A stretch of DNA of 64,000 nucleotides from Saxidomus purpurata (taxonomy: Eukaryota > Mollusca > Bivalvia > Venerida > Veneridae). A model generated the notes under the pieces. It was given only the letters and a program-made list of their open reading frames with translations, was not told the origin of the DNA and did not search any database. Each line of letters starts with the position of its first letter. The stretch's first letter is position 1. This document shows positions 37,441-49,494 of this stretch, piece by piece. A program made the position numbers and the translations under genes. The stretch spans positions 25,933,488 through 25,997,487 of the forward strand of contig JAFMSR010000008.1 in NCBI GenBank assembly GCA_022818135.1, in the 5' to 3' direction.

Positions 37441-38948
37441 TTTCTAAAAATAACCAGGAAGTGTAAGGGGTAGATATTAGAATGAGTGATCATTTAATTA
37501 TCTGAGCCAACTACAATTTAAATTTGCTAACAGGTGTCAGAGAAATAGAATTTTTATGTTTTTATATTCAATTTGAAGATACAAAATGTAGATGAAAATA
37601 ACAATTAAAGGGCAATAACTCTGGAGATACTAATCCAATCTTGACTAAAGTTGTATGTGCGCCTTGGCATTATGCTATTGTACACTTATTTCAAGTTTCA
37701 TGAAATTCTATTGAAACTCATTCAAGATGGAATCAACCTTGATAGACAATAACTGGGCAATGCTAAATACATAAGACTAGGCCTTGTGGTTTTTGAGAAG
37801 ATTTATTCGTTTGAAGGAAATGTTGGATGGATGAATGAAAGACACTGGATGGTTAGTGGTCCTAAATGCAAACCACAGCACTTTGTGCCAGATGAGCTAA
37901 AAATGCCTGCGCACTTTTCCACCAGTATTTCAACAACTGCCTGTGGTTAAAACTAAAAATCTGATGCTTACAAGTTCTGTCAAAGATACTGTTAAAGTTG
38001 GAATATGCCACCGAGTAACATTTTAGTCTCCCCTTTTTTTCTATATAATATATTCAATAAAGTCAAATCATTGTTGTATGAAAATTAACTTAACAAAGGT
38101 TTTATTTTAAAAACATGTACATTAATGTATTTTTCAGTAAATTGACAAATGTAACTTTCAATCATTCTAGGTTTCTCAGGATATGGCATGTGATTCACTA
38201 ATCACCAAAACAAAGAAAATGTAAATAACAACAGATTTAAATTTTAGCAGCTTGGACTTTGTAATTGTTTAAGAAAACACATTTCCTATTTTGTTGATAA
38301 GTGTGAAGCCCTAATTCAGTATATCATATGCTTTAAAAGATTAAGTAAAGGGTTTCACCTTTTTGTAACATACTATATCATTGGTTGATATATTAATTAC
38401 TTTTTAGAATTTTATTGGTCAATGTAAATTGCTATGTTTTTCACATTTGCAACTTTATCTTTGGATTGGAAATATATACAGTTATTAATTGATTTGATAT
38501 TTGGAACATTAAATTGAATTGAAGTGAAAGATAAATGAAACTCAATATTAAAAGTCATCAAACTCAGAACTGTGTTGGACTTGTAAATTCCACTCTGCTA
38601 ACGATATTAAAGTAGAGTGGAAACTGGGATCAGGTGGCAACTAACGCGCAGACCAAAGGACTTAGGGGCAAATGCCTAATTCCCCATACAGCTGCTAGCC
38701 AACCGGTACCAGCTGACTCTACCTGCTGCCCCGAGTCCTTGCGCAGCTCGCAAAATAAATAGGGGTTTGACAACCAAACCAAACACCCCTACAACAAACA
38801 ACCCCAGACGAGCCAGTTCGGTCGCAAATATACTGAAACTTTACTAGATCTTAACTGAAAAGCAAATTTAGTGAGTATTTATCCTCTTTGAAATGAAACA
38901 AATAACTGAAAAAGAGCAAATGGAAAGTGTATTTGTCTGTATAATAAA
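37441..38948. other. Intronic sequence with short repeat fragments
   Basis: A roughly 300-base stretch near 37600-37905 resembles family A ends (GGGCAATAACTCTGGAG; CACTTTGTGCCAGATGAGCT). Between 38620 and 38830 lies less AT-rich unrecognised sequence. No exon is seen. Confidence 0.45.
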
Positions 38949-39425
38949 ACAAGAGGGCCAACATGGCCCTATATTGCTCACCTTGGTACAAGTCCAGGAA
39001 GATCACTAGATAATGTTATATACAAAATAGGTTTTCCTATATAATTATGTCTTTGTAAAACAAGTAACTCCCTCCCCCTGATAATTTGAACAATCTTGGT
39101 AGAAGCCCACTAGACAATGCTAAATGCCAAATATCTAAGCTCTAGGCCTTGTGGTTTCAGAGGAAAAGATTTTTAAAGTTTTTCCTATATAAGATTACGC
39201 AAAACTAAGTGACCACCTGTGTGGGGTCAATTTTGACCCGGGGGTCATCAACTGAACAATCTTGGTAGAGGTCCACTAGACAATGCTACATGCCAATTAT
39301 CTAAGCTCTAGGCCTTGTGGTTTCAGAGAAGATTTTTAAAGTTTTTCCTATTTGTTGCCATAGCAACCAGAGTTCTGCATGGAATGGAATTCTTTGAACA
39401 ATTTTGGTGTAGCCAGGTGAGCTGA
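38949..39425 (-). repeat. Family A copy, inverted, short
   Basis: It has AACAAGAGGGCCAACATGG at the left and AGCCAGGTGAGCT at the right, with two core monomers between. Confidence 0.78.
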
Positions 39426-39582
39426 AAAATTCCAAAACTTCTCCACCCCACTGGGGCCTTGTCTCTGAGGGGATAATTATTTTCTTTCAGTTTATACAGT
39501 CACAAAGAACTTAGTTGTAAGTTAAAATAAATCAGTACTACTAGTTTCAGACTACAAGAATTCTTCAGGTTCTATAAAGAAC

Positions 39583-40563
39583 AAGAGCTGTCCCTCACAA
39601 CTTCACAACTGACTAATGCCCCTGAAAGAGGTGTCTCACAGTCTTTGGCTCGTTGTGCTAGACATTTGTGCCAAGTTATTTTTAAATCAATCAATGCATG
39701 ACAACATTAATAGTCTGGACATGAACATGTGCAAATATACAGGATTCCATTACCTTCAAACTTTAAGTGTGACCTTGACCTTTGATGTAGGGACGTGGGT
39801 CTTGCACGCGACACATCGTCTTGATGTGCTACACATTTGTGCCAAGTTATTTTTTAAAATCCTTCTATGCATGACAAAATTCTAGTCCGGACACGAATGT
39901 GTACATATATACAGGATTCCATTACCTTCAAACTCTAAGTGTGACCTTGACCTTTGAGGTGGGGCCGAGGGTCTTGCACTCGTCACGTCATCTTGATGTG
40001 CTACACATTTGTGCTAAGTTATTTTTTATAATCCTTCAATTTATGACGAAGTTACAGTCCAGACACAAATGTGTGCATATATACAGGATTCCAGTGTGAC
40101 CTTGACTTTTGAGGTAGGGATGTGGGTCTTGCACCCAACACGTCGTCTCGATGTGCTAGAAATTTGTGCCAAGTTATTTTAAAGTCCTTCAATGCATTAC
40201 AAAGTTACAGTCCAGACACGAATGTGTGCATATATACAGGATTCCATTACCTTCAAACTCTAAGTGTGACCTTGACCTTTAAGGTTGGGATGTGGGTCTT
40301 GCACGCGACATGTCATCTTGATGTGCTAGACATTTGTGCCAAGTTATTTTTTATAATCCTTCAATTTATGACAAAGTTACAGTCCGGACATGAATGTGTG
40401 CATATATACAGGATTTCATTACCTTCAAACTCCAAGTGTGACCTTGAACTTTGAGGTAGGGACGTGGGTCTTGCACGCCACACGTCCTCCTGATGTGCTA
40501 GACATTTGTGCAAAGTTATTTTAAAATCCTTCAATGCATGACAAAGTTACAGTCCGGACACGG
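39583..40563 (+). repeat. Family B copy, left part (interrupted by DIRS-2)
   Basis: It begins with AACAAGAGCTGTCCCTCACA and contains six monomers of about 120-150 bp. It breaks off after AGTCCGGACACGG, where DIRS-2 starts. The remainder is at 45796-45890. Confidence 0.85.
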
Positions 40564-41379
40564 ATTTCATCCAACACATAATCTCCCTTATGGGCCCCAC
40601 AGATTACCGACGCTGCAGCAACTCGCCAGATTGGTCATAACGAAGCTTCAACTCTAACAGTGCGGTCAAAAATATAAAGTGCTATAAACTCTTAAGAATT
40701 ATTGAAATTCAATTTACGGATTAATGTCATAACAAGGGAATGACAGACCCTGAAAAGGTATGTGAACCATATCACCTTTGTTACATACCAGGTACAATAT
40801 CTTAGGGTACTATAAAATAATAATAACATTTCAATACCATTATATAATAAATATCAGTTCGTAGTACACGATAGACAAAGGTGGATTCCACGCCAAGTAC
40901 AGATACATGATGTTATACATTTAGTATTTGCCGGACTACACGACAATCTTTGTAATCTCAATAGATGGTTTTTATTTTCAAAATGGATTCCACATTTGAA
41001 CGACAACAACACTATGCATGTGACGGATTCCACGCCTTGCTTATGTATGAACCGGATTCCCGGCTTTAATTGCGGAACTATGTTCCATGATGATTGCATG
41101 AATGCGAAATGGACATCACATTTCGCAAGACAAAGGATGCAATACCGCATTACCATAATATATTGAATCTTTTGTCAGATTTCATGGCAATGTTCAAAAG
41201 AAAATTTAAGATGCGTCAGTTTTGTAAAAATTGATAGCTAGAACTATGTTTATCACATGTACAACATTGACATACGCCGACGGATATCACGTTGGTTAAT
41301 ATTTTACCAACTTTTGACGGATAATCATCATCTGGCTACTTAAAGGTAAATATTCACGCAAGCCATTGTATGTTTCCAG

Positions 41380-42444
41380 ACCAACTTGGCAGGCGGCCAG
41401 GGCGGAAGTGAAGACGAGAGCGGGCATGCGCCGAATATTTTTCAAAGGCTTTCCCTTATGGGGAATGCCACAATCACATCACGTGATGGGGGTTGTCGAG
41501 CTGACATCATCAATCCAAACGCTCACCGCAAGCATCGCCACATGAAAAGGGACATAGAAACCTTGAAAAAAGGTGAAACCACCGGATCTGGGGAAATTCC
41601 TGCAAAAAGAGCCAGAAAAGAGTCAAGTGATTACCAGTCTGACCACAATGACTCAGATATAGACGCCTTCATGGATAATGATTCGACCGGGGGCCCAACA
41701 GGGGAGATGATGAATGGCTTGACATATCAGATTTCTTTCAGGAAGAATCGGATACTGGCGAGGATATATTGGCCGACTTAGCGACATTGGCGAATACGTC
41801 GCTACGTAAAAAAAAAAAAAAAAAAAAAAAAGAAGCAAATTGAAACAAAACATAGAAGGCCAAAGAAGTGGAAAATTTGCAAGTACTCAAAGTAGAGGAT
41901 ATTCTATGGCGTCAGCTACGGCCTCAAACTAAAAGCTTTGACTACGGAATGCAGAAAATGCAGAAACATGTATGCTTTGCATTAGTCCCCACACTTAAAC
42001 TAATGCAACATTTGAAAACAGGTGGAGATATGCAAACGTCAAAGGAACTAGTGGGGGATATTTATAAAGTGCTGGTGCAAGGTTATGTTGAATCAAATGA
42101 GGCGCGCCGGGATAAGATCAAGCAGGACTTATTACCTAAGTACAGAAAAAGTTTGCGAAGAACCTGCCTCTACCACAAAATTATTCGGCGACAAGCTGGA
42201 GGAAAGTATTAAGAAAATGAAGGAAACGACCGCCTCCTTAACAGCGACAACAAACAAAAAGCCTTTTTGTGGAGTCGGGGAGGGGGATGGCCAACCAAAA
42301 CAGCAACAACAAACGAAGGCCACAGCCAGGAACAGCAAATTACCCCCTCCGGGTCACAGGAACAGGTTTTACCGACAGCAACAAAACCATCCACAGAATC
42401 ACAACCAGCAAAAAGAAAAGGCAAGGCGGATCGGAAATAATTAA
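41380..42444 (+). pseudogene. DIRS-2 gag-like protein, broken
   Basis: The first frame (41380-41781) is open without a usable ATG in phase. It contains GGQGGSEDESGHAPN, a basic stretch HRKHRHMKRD and an acidic patch SDHNDSDIDAFMDND. A pure A run at about 41808-41831 follows a stop. Later frames (41868-42212, 42085-42444) contain LKVEDILWRQLRPQTK, matching DIRS-1's HIDNFLWNQLKTGTK, and a Q/N-rich basic tail. The order and tail type match DIRS-1 gag. Confidence 0.72.
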
Positions 42445-42499
42445 TGTAAGTAGGGACCTAAACATTCGATTAATTAATAATCCCGACAATTTCAAAAGC

Positions 42500-44110
42500 A
42501 GGGAAAACGGCTGATAATATCAAAGGTATGGGAAACACTAACGAGTGATAAATGGATTTTAAATACCATTCAAGGATGCAGTATTGAACTGACAGAAGTA
42601 CCACAACAATCGCATATTCCCAAACCAATAAAATTCACAAAGCCGAAAACATTAAAAATACGAGCAGAAATAAATAGATTTTTAGAATGTGGTATAATTG
42701 AACCTGCGTCTATAAATATTGAGAATGAATACATCTCAAATATTTTTATTAGACCTAAAAAGAGGCGAGACGCGTATTACTAATACTGAACCTTAAAAAT
42801 TTTAATACGAACTATGTGGATAAAACTCACTTTAAAATGGAATCACTACGTTCAGCCATAAATATGATGAGGAAAGATTGTTATTTAGCCTCAATGACCT
42901 TTCAGAGCCTACTACTCGATTTCAATTAGGGAACAAGATCGAAATTCTTGCGGTTTTCTTTGATGGTGTGAAGTATCAGTTTACCGCCTTGGTAAGGGTT
43001 ATTCCTGCAGCCCGAGAGTATGGACTAAGTTGATGAAACCAGTGTTTACTTTTCTCAGAGCTAGAGGTCATTTAAGCGTGTATTTCATTGATGATTCGTG
43101 GCTAATGGGTATCACATTTCAATCTTGTTTACAGAATGTACAAGACACGGTCCAGCTAATGGATAGTTTAGGTTTAACAGTAAATCCTATAAAATCTGTG
43201 ATTATTCCTTGCAAGAGGTTAATTTTTCTCGGGTTCATTTTGTGTTCAAGTCAATGACAGTAAGGCTTACTGACGAAAGATGTCAAGATATTATCAAAAA
43301 AGCAAAAGGCGTTATAAGTGCACGTAGAATCACGATACGGGACTTTGCAAAACTGATCGGGAAATTAAACGCGGCCGAACCGGGTGTTACAAAGCACCCC
43401 TTTATATCGACCATTCAAAAAAGTCAAAAGATCAGCATTTGAAAATGCACAAAGGAAATTTTGATAGTTTTATGAGCGTCCTCGGTCAATCTGTAATTCA
43501 TTGCAATGGTGGATAGATAATATACACGACAGCTATAAAAGTATTGTTTCTAATGCACCGAAGTGATTCTATATACCGATGCTTCTCTTGAAATGTATGG
43601 GGCATATGATAAAACTAATGATTCCCAGACTAATGGATACTGGAGCATAGAAGAACAGAAAGAACATATAAATGTTTTAGAACTGAAAGCTTGTGAGATA
43701 GGACTGTTAACATTTTGCAAGAACATTACGAACACACAGTCCGCATTTACACTGATAACATGACAAGCTGCTCCTATATAAACAAATATGGGGAAATATG
43801 ATAATCTTGACACTATGCCAGACGAATTTGGTTTTGGTGTATTGAAAGGCATATTCATTTAACAGCTTGTCATATTGCAGGTGTTTCAAACACAAAAAGC
43901 TGATAAACTAAGTCGTTCTCGTAACGACGATATTGAGTGGGCTTTGGAACAACACATTTTCAATAGATTATTAGTGCATCATCCGAGAATGGCTATAGAT
44001 TTGTTTGCGTCTAAATTGAATGCTAAACTTGAGAAATATGTTTCACGATATCCAGAAGAGAATTCTGTTGCAAGTGATGCGTTACTTTGACTTGGACTGG
44101 CAAACTATAT
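42500..44110 (+). pseudogene. DIRS-2 reverse transcriptase / RNase H, broken
   Basis: Pieces in several frames: KPKTLKIRAEINRFL (about 42640-42690); RKDCYLAS, where the D-x-S motif is damaged (about 42872); then YFIDDSWL (about 43081) with the catalytic aspartate pair, followed by LMDSLGLTVNPIKS and ARRITIRDFAKLIGKLNAAE. RNase H is represented by ILYTDASLEMYGAY and NVLELKACEIGLL (43560-43730) and by a later DNMTSC segment. ADKLSRSRNDDIEWALE and IDLFASKLNAKLEKY follow. At least six frame breaks separate these pieces, more than in DIRS-1. Confidence 0.88.
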
Positions 44111-45291
44111 TATATTTTTGCTCCTTTCAGTTTACTCGCTCGAATTTTACAAAAAATAGAAGTGGACGAATCGGAAGCAGTGATAGTAGCACCCCTTTGG
44201 CCAACACAGGCTTGGTGGCCACATCTAATCAGACTGATAAAAGGGCCATGTTACCTGTTCCCAAAAAGTTCAAAACATTCTAAAACTCGTTTACAATCCA
44301 GACAAAAAACATCCATTGACAAGAATGAAACGATTGCTTTCTATATATCAAGGAAAGCTTTGCGAAAACGAGGAATATCTGAAACAGGCCAAGATATCAT
44401 CATCAAATCATGGAGAGAGAGCACTAGAAAGCAATATAACACTTATCTTAAAAAATGGCTTCATTTCTGTGAAAGGGAGGCAGGTTCCTGATGGCATTAT
44501 AAATACCGTGGTCAGATTTCTTACAAGTCTATTTCAGCAAGGCCTTAGTTACACGGCGATAAATACTGCTCGATCGGCGGTCAGTTGTTTTATGCGTTTG
44601 GTGGGTGATGCAAACATACACGAGGATGAACTGGTCAGTCGGTTTATGAAGGGTGTTTTCAATGCAAAACCTCCGCTACCACGATACAAAGCGACTTGGG
44701 ACGCTAAAATAGTATTGCAGTATTTAGAGTGCATGGACGTACAATCATTGTTGTCTTTGTCTTGCAAACTATGCATGTTATTTCTTCTTGTGACGGCACA
44801 GAGATGCCAAACATTACATGTCTTAAAATTATCAGATATTCACAGAACTGACGAAGGAATAGTGATAAATATATCAAATCTTCTTAAACAAACTAGGCGT
44901 GGCTATCACATAGATCCTATTATTTTGAAATCTTATGAGATGAACAAGAACTTGTGTATTGTGACACTACTGAATATATATATAAGAGAGGACAAAACAG
45001 ATTCGCAAAAAGGAACATTTATTGATATCAACTGTTCAACCACATGGGAAAGTGTCTCAACAAACAGTCAGTAGATGGATTAAGCTCACTATGGGAAAGG
45101 CCGGTATCGGGGACATATTTAAGCCTCATAGTACACGATCGGCGTCAACATCCCAAGCATATGTCAAAGGTGTCCCTTTGATAGACATTATTAAGACAGC
45201 GGGATGGAGCAATGCTGAGACATTTGCTAAATATTATAAGAAACCAGTCTTGTCAAAGACAAACATGATTCAGGCTAGTTTGTTACAGTAA
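44087..45291 (+). pseudogene. DIRS-2 tyrosine recombinase, broken
   Basis: Frame 44087-44491 covers the linker and N-terminal core-binding domain (SWRESTRKQYNTYLKKWL). Frame 44316-45074 continues with GLSYTAINTARSAVSCFM, RFMKGVFNAKPPLPRY and LLVTAQRCQTLHVLKL (first arginine). Frame 45022-45291 supplies RWIKLTMGKAG, KPHSTRSASTSQ (H-x-x-R) and TAGWSNAETFAKYYKK with the tyrosine, then a TAA. Two frameshifts (near 44490 and 45040) break an otherwise complete enzyme. The DIRS-1 order of motifs is preserved. Confidence 0.9.
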
Positions 45292-45451
45292 TGGTTTCTA
45301 ATATTTCTTGGGAATAAATGGATAACACATACATAATGTATTAAGGTCTGTGTCTTAATGATATTATATGTACTGATTAAAATGAACTGTACATAATATA
45401 TGTTTCATCAGGTTTTGATGGACAATATTAAATCAGGAATCAACTCTAAAA

Positions 45452-45584
45452 TAATCTGTGGGGCCCATAAGGGAGATTATGTGTTGGATGAAATTGAATG
45501 ATTAAGCTAGACTTACCTTCACAGAAGGGAAGGCGAAGGTTGATCATAATTTCATCCGACACAAATCTCCCTTAGGGCTCACAC
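45452..45584. repeat. DIRS-2 internal complementary region
   Basis: Bases 45452-45494 are the exact inverse of the left terminus (43 bp). Bases 45491-45584 are the exact inverse of the right terminus 45702-45795 (94 bp). The two matches overlap by four bases, AAAT (ATTT on the other strand), so the segment spells the element's joined ends with one copy of ATTT. Confidence 0.95.
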
Positions 45585-45795
45585 GCCCACCCTCCCTACC
45601 CAGTTTTACTGATTCCTTCTTAAATATCGTGTATCTTGCAAGCAAGATATTTCGTTCTAAAGTATGACCAATCTGGCGAGTTGCTGCAGCGTCGGTAATC
45701 TGTGTGAGCCCTAAGGGAGATTTGTGTCGGATGAAATTATGATCAACCTTCGCCTTCCCTTCTGTGAAGGTAAGTCTAGCTTAATCATTCAATTT

Positions 45796-45890
45796 GTTAG
45801 TGGGGATGCACAGACGGACGGACAGATGGTCTTACAGATGGACAGGCGGTGCCATTTTTATATGCCACCCTTGGGAGCATAATAAAAGAA
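45796..45890 (+). repeat. Family B copy, right part
   Basis: It resumes the interrupted copy with GTTAGTGGGGATGCACAGAC, the ACGG-type tract and the palindromic TGCCACCCTTGGGAGCA end. Confidence 0.8.
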
Positions 45891-46170
45891 AAGCACTACA
45901 TCTCCTTAAAGCTGCTTGCCCTCAGACTTTGGTAAAAAAATTAAGTTCTTCAAACTGTATGTAAATAACGTATTTTAGAACATAAAGTCATATAAAAAGG
46001 TTCCAGTATAAATTCCTGCCACGTATTTCTCTAAATTAAAAAAGATATGTTACTAAATTCAAAAGCTTGCAAACGCTTTTGAAATTTCAGTATAAACATA
46101 TAGTGCAGCGGTGCTGTGCAACCAACATATTCAATCGATTTCTGCAAATCCCTACCTAGATTTTTGCATA

Positions 46171-47051
46171 TACAGTAGATTCCATTTAATTGCATATCGG
46201 TTATTTGCATTTTCCGGATATATGCATACAATCTTAAAACACCGATCAAACACTATATAATTACTATTAAAACATTTCGCATAATTGCATCATATTTTTC
46301 ATCAGGTCAGCTTAGTTTTGCTTAATTGCATAGCCCATTGTCTGAAAATGGCCAAGCTGTCTAGTGTCAATTAATCATCAACAACGCCGACAATTGTAAT
46401 ACCCGATCAGCTGTTAAGTTGTCAAGGTGACAAGCAGTGCATAACACAATTAGCGATGTGTGAATTGCTCAGTTAGGCAAATTCAGTGACCCATAGTAAG
46501 CTGATAAAATTCTTTTCATACGCTGTGAATAGAAAGTCTATCCATTTAATTGATCGAGACCTTAGTTCTGACGGATCCTGACCTCATGATTTTTTTAGAA
46601 GTTTATTTTTATAAAATGTAAATTTTTTCAATTGACATTGTGTATCTTTGACAATAAAAGAGATCTAGTGATACAAAATAAATAAAAAATGAAAACAATT
46701 AAAGCAATCATTTTCGCAACGTGTGCCTTCCATAGCAGGTAAAAGCCAAGCGTTTGTCACATGTTGTGTAATGCTCACGAGCCGCCGAGATTTCTACTTT
46801 CGCTTTTACACATGTCAGAAAACATGAAAATTGACGATGCTAACAGTTTTGCAAAGTAATGAAATGATTTGGAAGTACACATGGTATTCTAAATACTTTT
46901 CTTTATTATTATTTATCATTTCGATATACTGTATGGTGATAGAAGCGTGTCCGAACTGCCAAATACGCGATTTTCGGATATACGCATATTCCGGATATTT
47001 GCATATTTTAGTCTGACAAATCGGGTATGCAAATAACCGGAATCTACTGTA
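46171..47051. mobile_element. Tigger/pogo-like nonautonomous element
   Basis: Inverted ends TACAGTAGATTCC...TTATTTGCAT (46171) and ATGCAAATAACCGGAATCTA...CTGTA (to 47051) bracket 880 bases without a transposase frame. CAGTAGA-type ends next to TA, with a GGTTATTTGCAT subterminal motif, resemble Tigger/pogo ends. A related single end appears at about 60550-60570 (GGGAGTCTACTGTA). Confidence 0.7.
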
Positions 47052-47214
47052 ATTTGATTCTTGCCTTTAATTTTATATTTATGTATAATTATGTCAATTT
47101 AAAAAAAAAAATTTTCAACAGTAACTGAGGGCCTAATTTATTTAAAAATCCAGTTTCTAAACTTTCCAAAAATGATTATTTGTGCCAAATAAAATCAAAT
47201 TCTGATAAGCCTTT

Positions 47215-47425
47215 TCAGAAAAAATAAGCATTTTAAAAATTTCACCACACTATTGGAGCCCAATCTCTGAGGGTATTCTTTTTCCTGCATCTTACAGTCA
47301 TACAGAACTCAGTTGTGGTTAAATGAAATCAGGGCTAATAGTTTCAGAAAAAAAAAAATTTCTTAAGTTTCAATAAAGAGTATTTAAGAAAAGTGCTGCA
47401 CCCCCTTTAGGGCCTCATTTTAAAA
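47215..47425. repeat. Diverged copy of the 36.6/37.0-kb repeat
   Basis: It shares AAGCATTTTAAAAATTTCAC, TTCCTGCATCTTACAGT and ATTTAAGAAAAG with the tandem pair at 36.6-37.4 kb. Confidence 0.6.
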
Positions 47426-47916
47426 AAAAATCCAAGGGCAGGGTGTGGACATTAGAATGAGTAATCATTTAAGCCAATAACAATTAAATCTTGGTAAAGG
47501 GTTTCAGAGAAATATAATGTTTATGTTTTTGTATTGAATACAGAAGAAAACAAGAAAAACTGTGATACAAAGTATCACAGCCGGCCAACAAACAATAATG
47601 TTATGTAAATATTTTGGAAATTGGTGGGGATGGTTGATGTTGAGGCATGGCCCCGAAAGAACTCGAGGAAACCAATTCTGGTTGAACAAGCAAAACCTGA
47701 CACGACACCACATCTACTGACTGACCTGTAGTATCAAAACTTTACTGATATCAAACAACATTTATACAGTATGTCCAGGAATGCCCTATGCCATTATCCT
47801 TATTATTTTGACATGAATGAAGATTTTTATGGTTATTAGCGGCAAAATGGTTAAAAAGCTAAAAATAATGATGATTAAAACAGCAGAAAAAAAATATTTA
47901 AGAAAAAATTGGGTGT

Positions 47917-48003
47917 GGGTGGGATTCGAACTCGTGGATTCGTAACAGTACACTTATACAAAAGTGTATAAGTGAACGTCTCTACCAATTACACCACGGT
48001 GAC
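47917..48003 (-). tRNA. tRNA-like sequence (probable pseudogene or SINE head)
   Basis: On the minus strand, GTGGTGTAATTGGTAGAG resembles a pol III A box and GAGTTCGAATCCC a B box, with tRNA-like spacing. Between them is an over-long perfect hairpin, ACTTATACA with loop CTTT. The acceptor arms do not pair well, so a functional tRNA is unlikely. Confidence 0.45.
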
Positions 48004-48589
48004 AGACTAACTTCTAAAGGAAAAAAAAGAACTAATATAATATCATATTTCAAAAAGGCAATGGAAGAATATTCAGTCGACTGCACTTCGTTTCTTTAAT
48101 GCCAAAGGCTGTGTAAGTGGAAAAAGCAATCATATTTCCATTTTTCTCAGCATAGATTGCGCCTGAAACGTGAAAAGCGCTTTTCTCTATTTTAACCAGC
48201 GTTGATTGTGCCCTCTATGAAACGAATGACAACTCAATTACAAACGACAACTCTTACTTTTCAAAAAATAAAATAGACTGTGTCCACAGTTTTCATCTCA
48301 GAAGTACCTCAATTTTTCAATGAAGAGAGACGTATGTATTCGATCTAGTGTTTAAGTCTCCATGCATCTGTTACTCACCACGTATAAATATAGCTGCTGC
48401 GGCCCGCAATAACAATTAAAGAGCAATAACTCTGGAGATACTAAGCTAATCTTGACAAAAGTTGTGTGTGTGTGGCCCCGTGGCATTATACTACTGTATA
48501 CATTTTTCAAGTTTCTTGAAATTCTATCCATTGATTCTTGAGGTTCTCCAGTCAAACTATGCAGGAATGTTCCTAGCAAGAAGTTCTAT

Positions 48590-48800
48590 CAAAATTGTTC
48601 AAAGAATTCCATTCCATGTAGAACTCTGGTTGCTATGGCATAAAATAGGAAAACTTTAAAAATCTTCTAATCTAAAACCACAAGGCCTAGAGCTTAGATA
48701 TTTATAATGTAGCAATGTCTAGTAGACCTCTACCAAGATTGTTCAAATTATGACCCCCAGTTCAAAATTGACCCCGCCCTGGGGTCACTTGGTTTTACTT
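48590..48800 (+). repeat. Family A fragment
   Basis: One core monomer (ACCACAAGGCCTAGAGCTTA, GACCTCTACCAAGATTGTTC), preceded by the CCATGTAGAACTCTGG segment found near family A ends. Confidence 0.7.
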
Positions 48801-49490
48801 ACAGTACAGGCCTGGAGGATTATGCAAAAAACGTGAAGTGACAAGTTTTTTCACACCACACTTCGCAGTAGTAAGTCAGGGAAAAATAATGTGACTTCAA
48901 TGAGGTTGGAGTGCCTGAAGTAACCTCACGTACCAAGAAATATCGCATCACTTCGCGGGAGTAAAATCGCAGCACTTTGTGTGGTTTTACAGGTAAATGA
49001 ATGTGTTTAAGGACATAAAAATCAAATTTATTATATCCGGGAGAAATGTGTCTGCACGTTAAATGTTTTTCAGTTGTATGCATGTTACATTCAGAAATAT
49101 TTGCTGACCAATGCACATTTGTATAGCGTGTTCAATATTTTTTATCATCAAAAATAAAACTTACTCATAACATCAACTATTCCCAACTATTATTTCTATA
49201 ATCCAAAATTATCAGACTATTGTCTAGAATTACTTTTGCATGTCTCACACAGTCAAATATCTCAGTCTGTTTGATGCCACGTGCTTCACTAAGATCAAAC
49301 AAAACTCACATGTACAATGTGCGTTGGTGTTTGTTCTTTGATCTCGTGACACCTGCAGCTTAATCTTTATGAATAAAAAACATTGCAGGAAAAATAAATA
49401 TTTTGGCAAAGGTTATTCATTAAAATAAATAATAGAAAATTGTTACTAGAAACGTTGGCTTTGACAGTTGATGAAACAAGAAATGACAAA
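48800..49490. repeat. Family C copy
   Basis: It shares ACTTCGCGGGAGTAAAATCG, AAACTTACTCATAACATC, TTTGATGCCACGTGCTTC and TTGATCTCGTGACACC with the 11.4- and 62.4-kb copies. Confidence 0.75.
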
Positions 49491-49494
49491 AACA

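Larger units (their letters stand above)
40564..45795 (+). mobile_element. DIRS-2: near-complete DIRS-type retrotransposon
   Basis: This 5232-bp element is inserted in a family B repeat whose text resumes on the other side. The left 43 bases (40564-40606) are perfectly inverted at 45452-45494. The longer left end (about 75 bases) is inverted with mismatches near 45663-45737. Both extreme ends carry ATTT (40564-40567 and 45792-45795). Order is gag-like, RT/RNase H, recombinase, internal complementary region, right terminus. Reading frames are badly broken. It lies antisense to the host gene, about 4.2 kb from DIRS-1. Confidence 0.92.
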
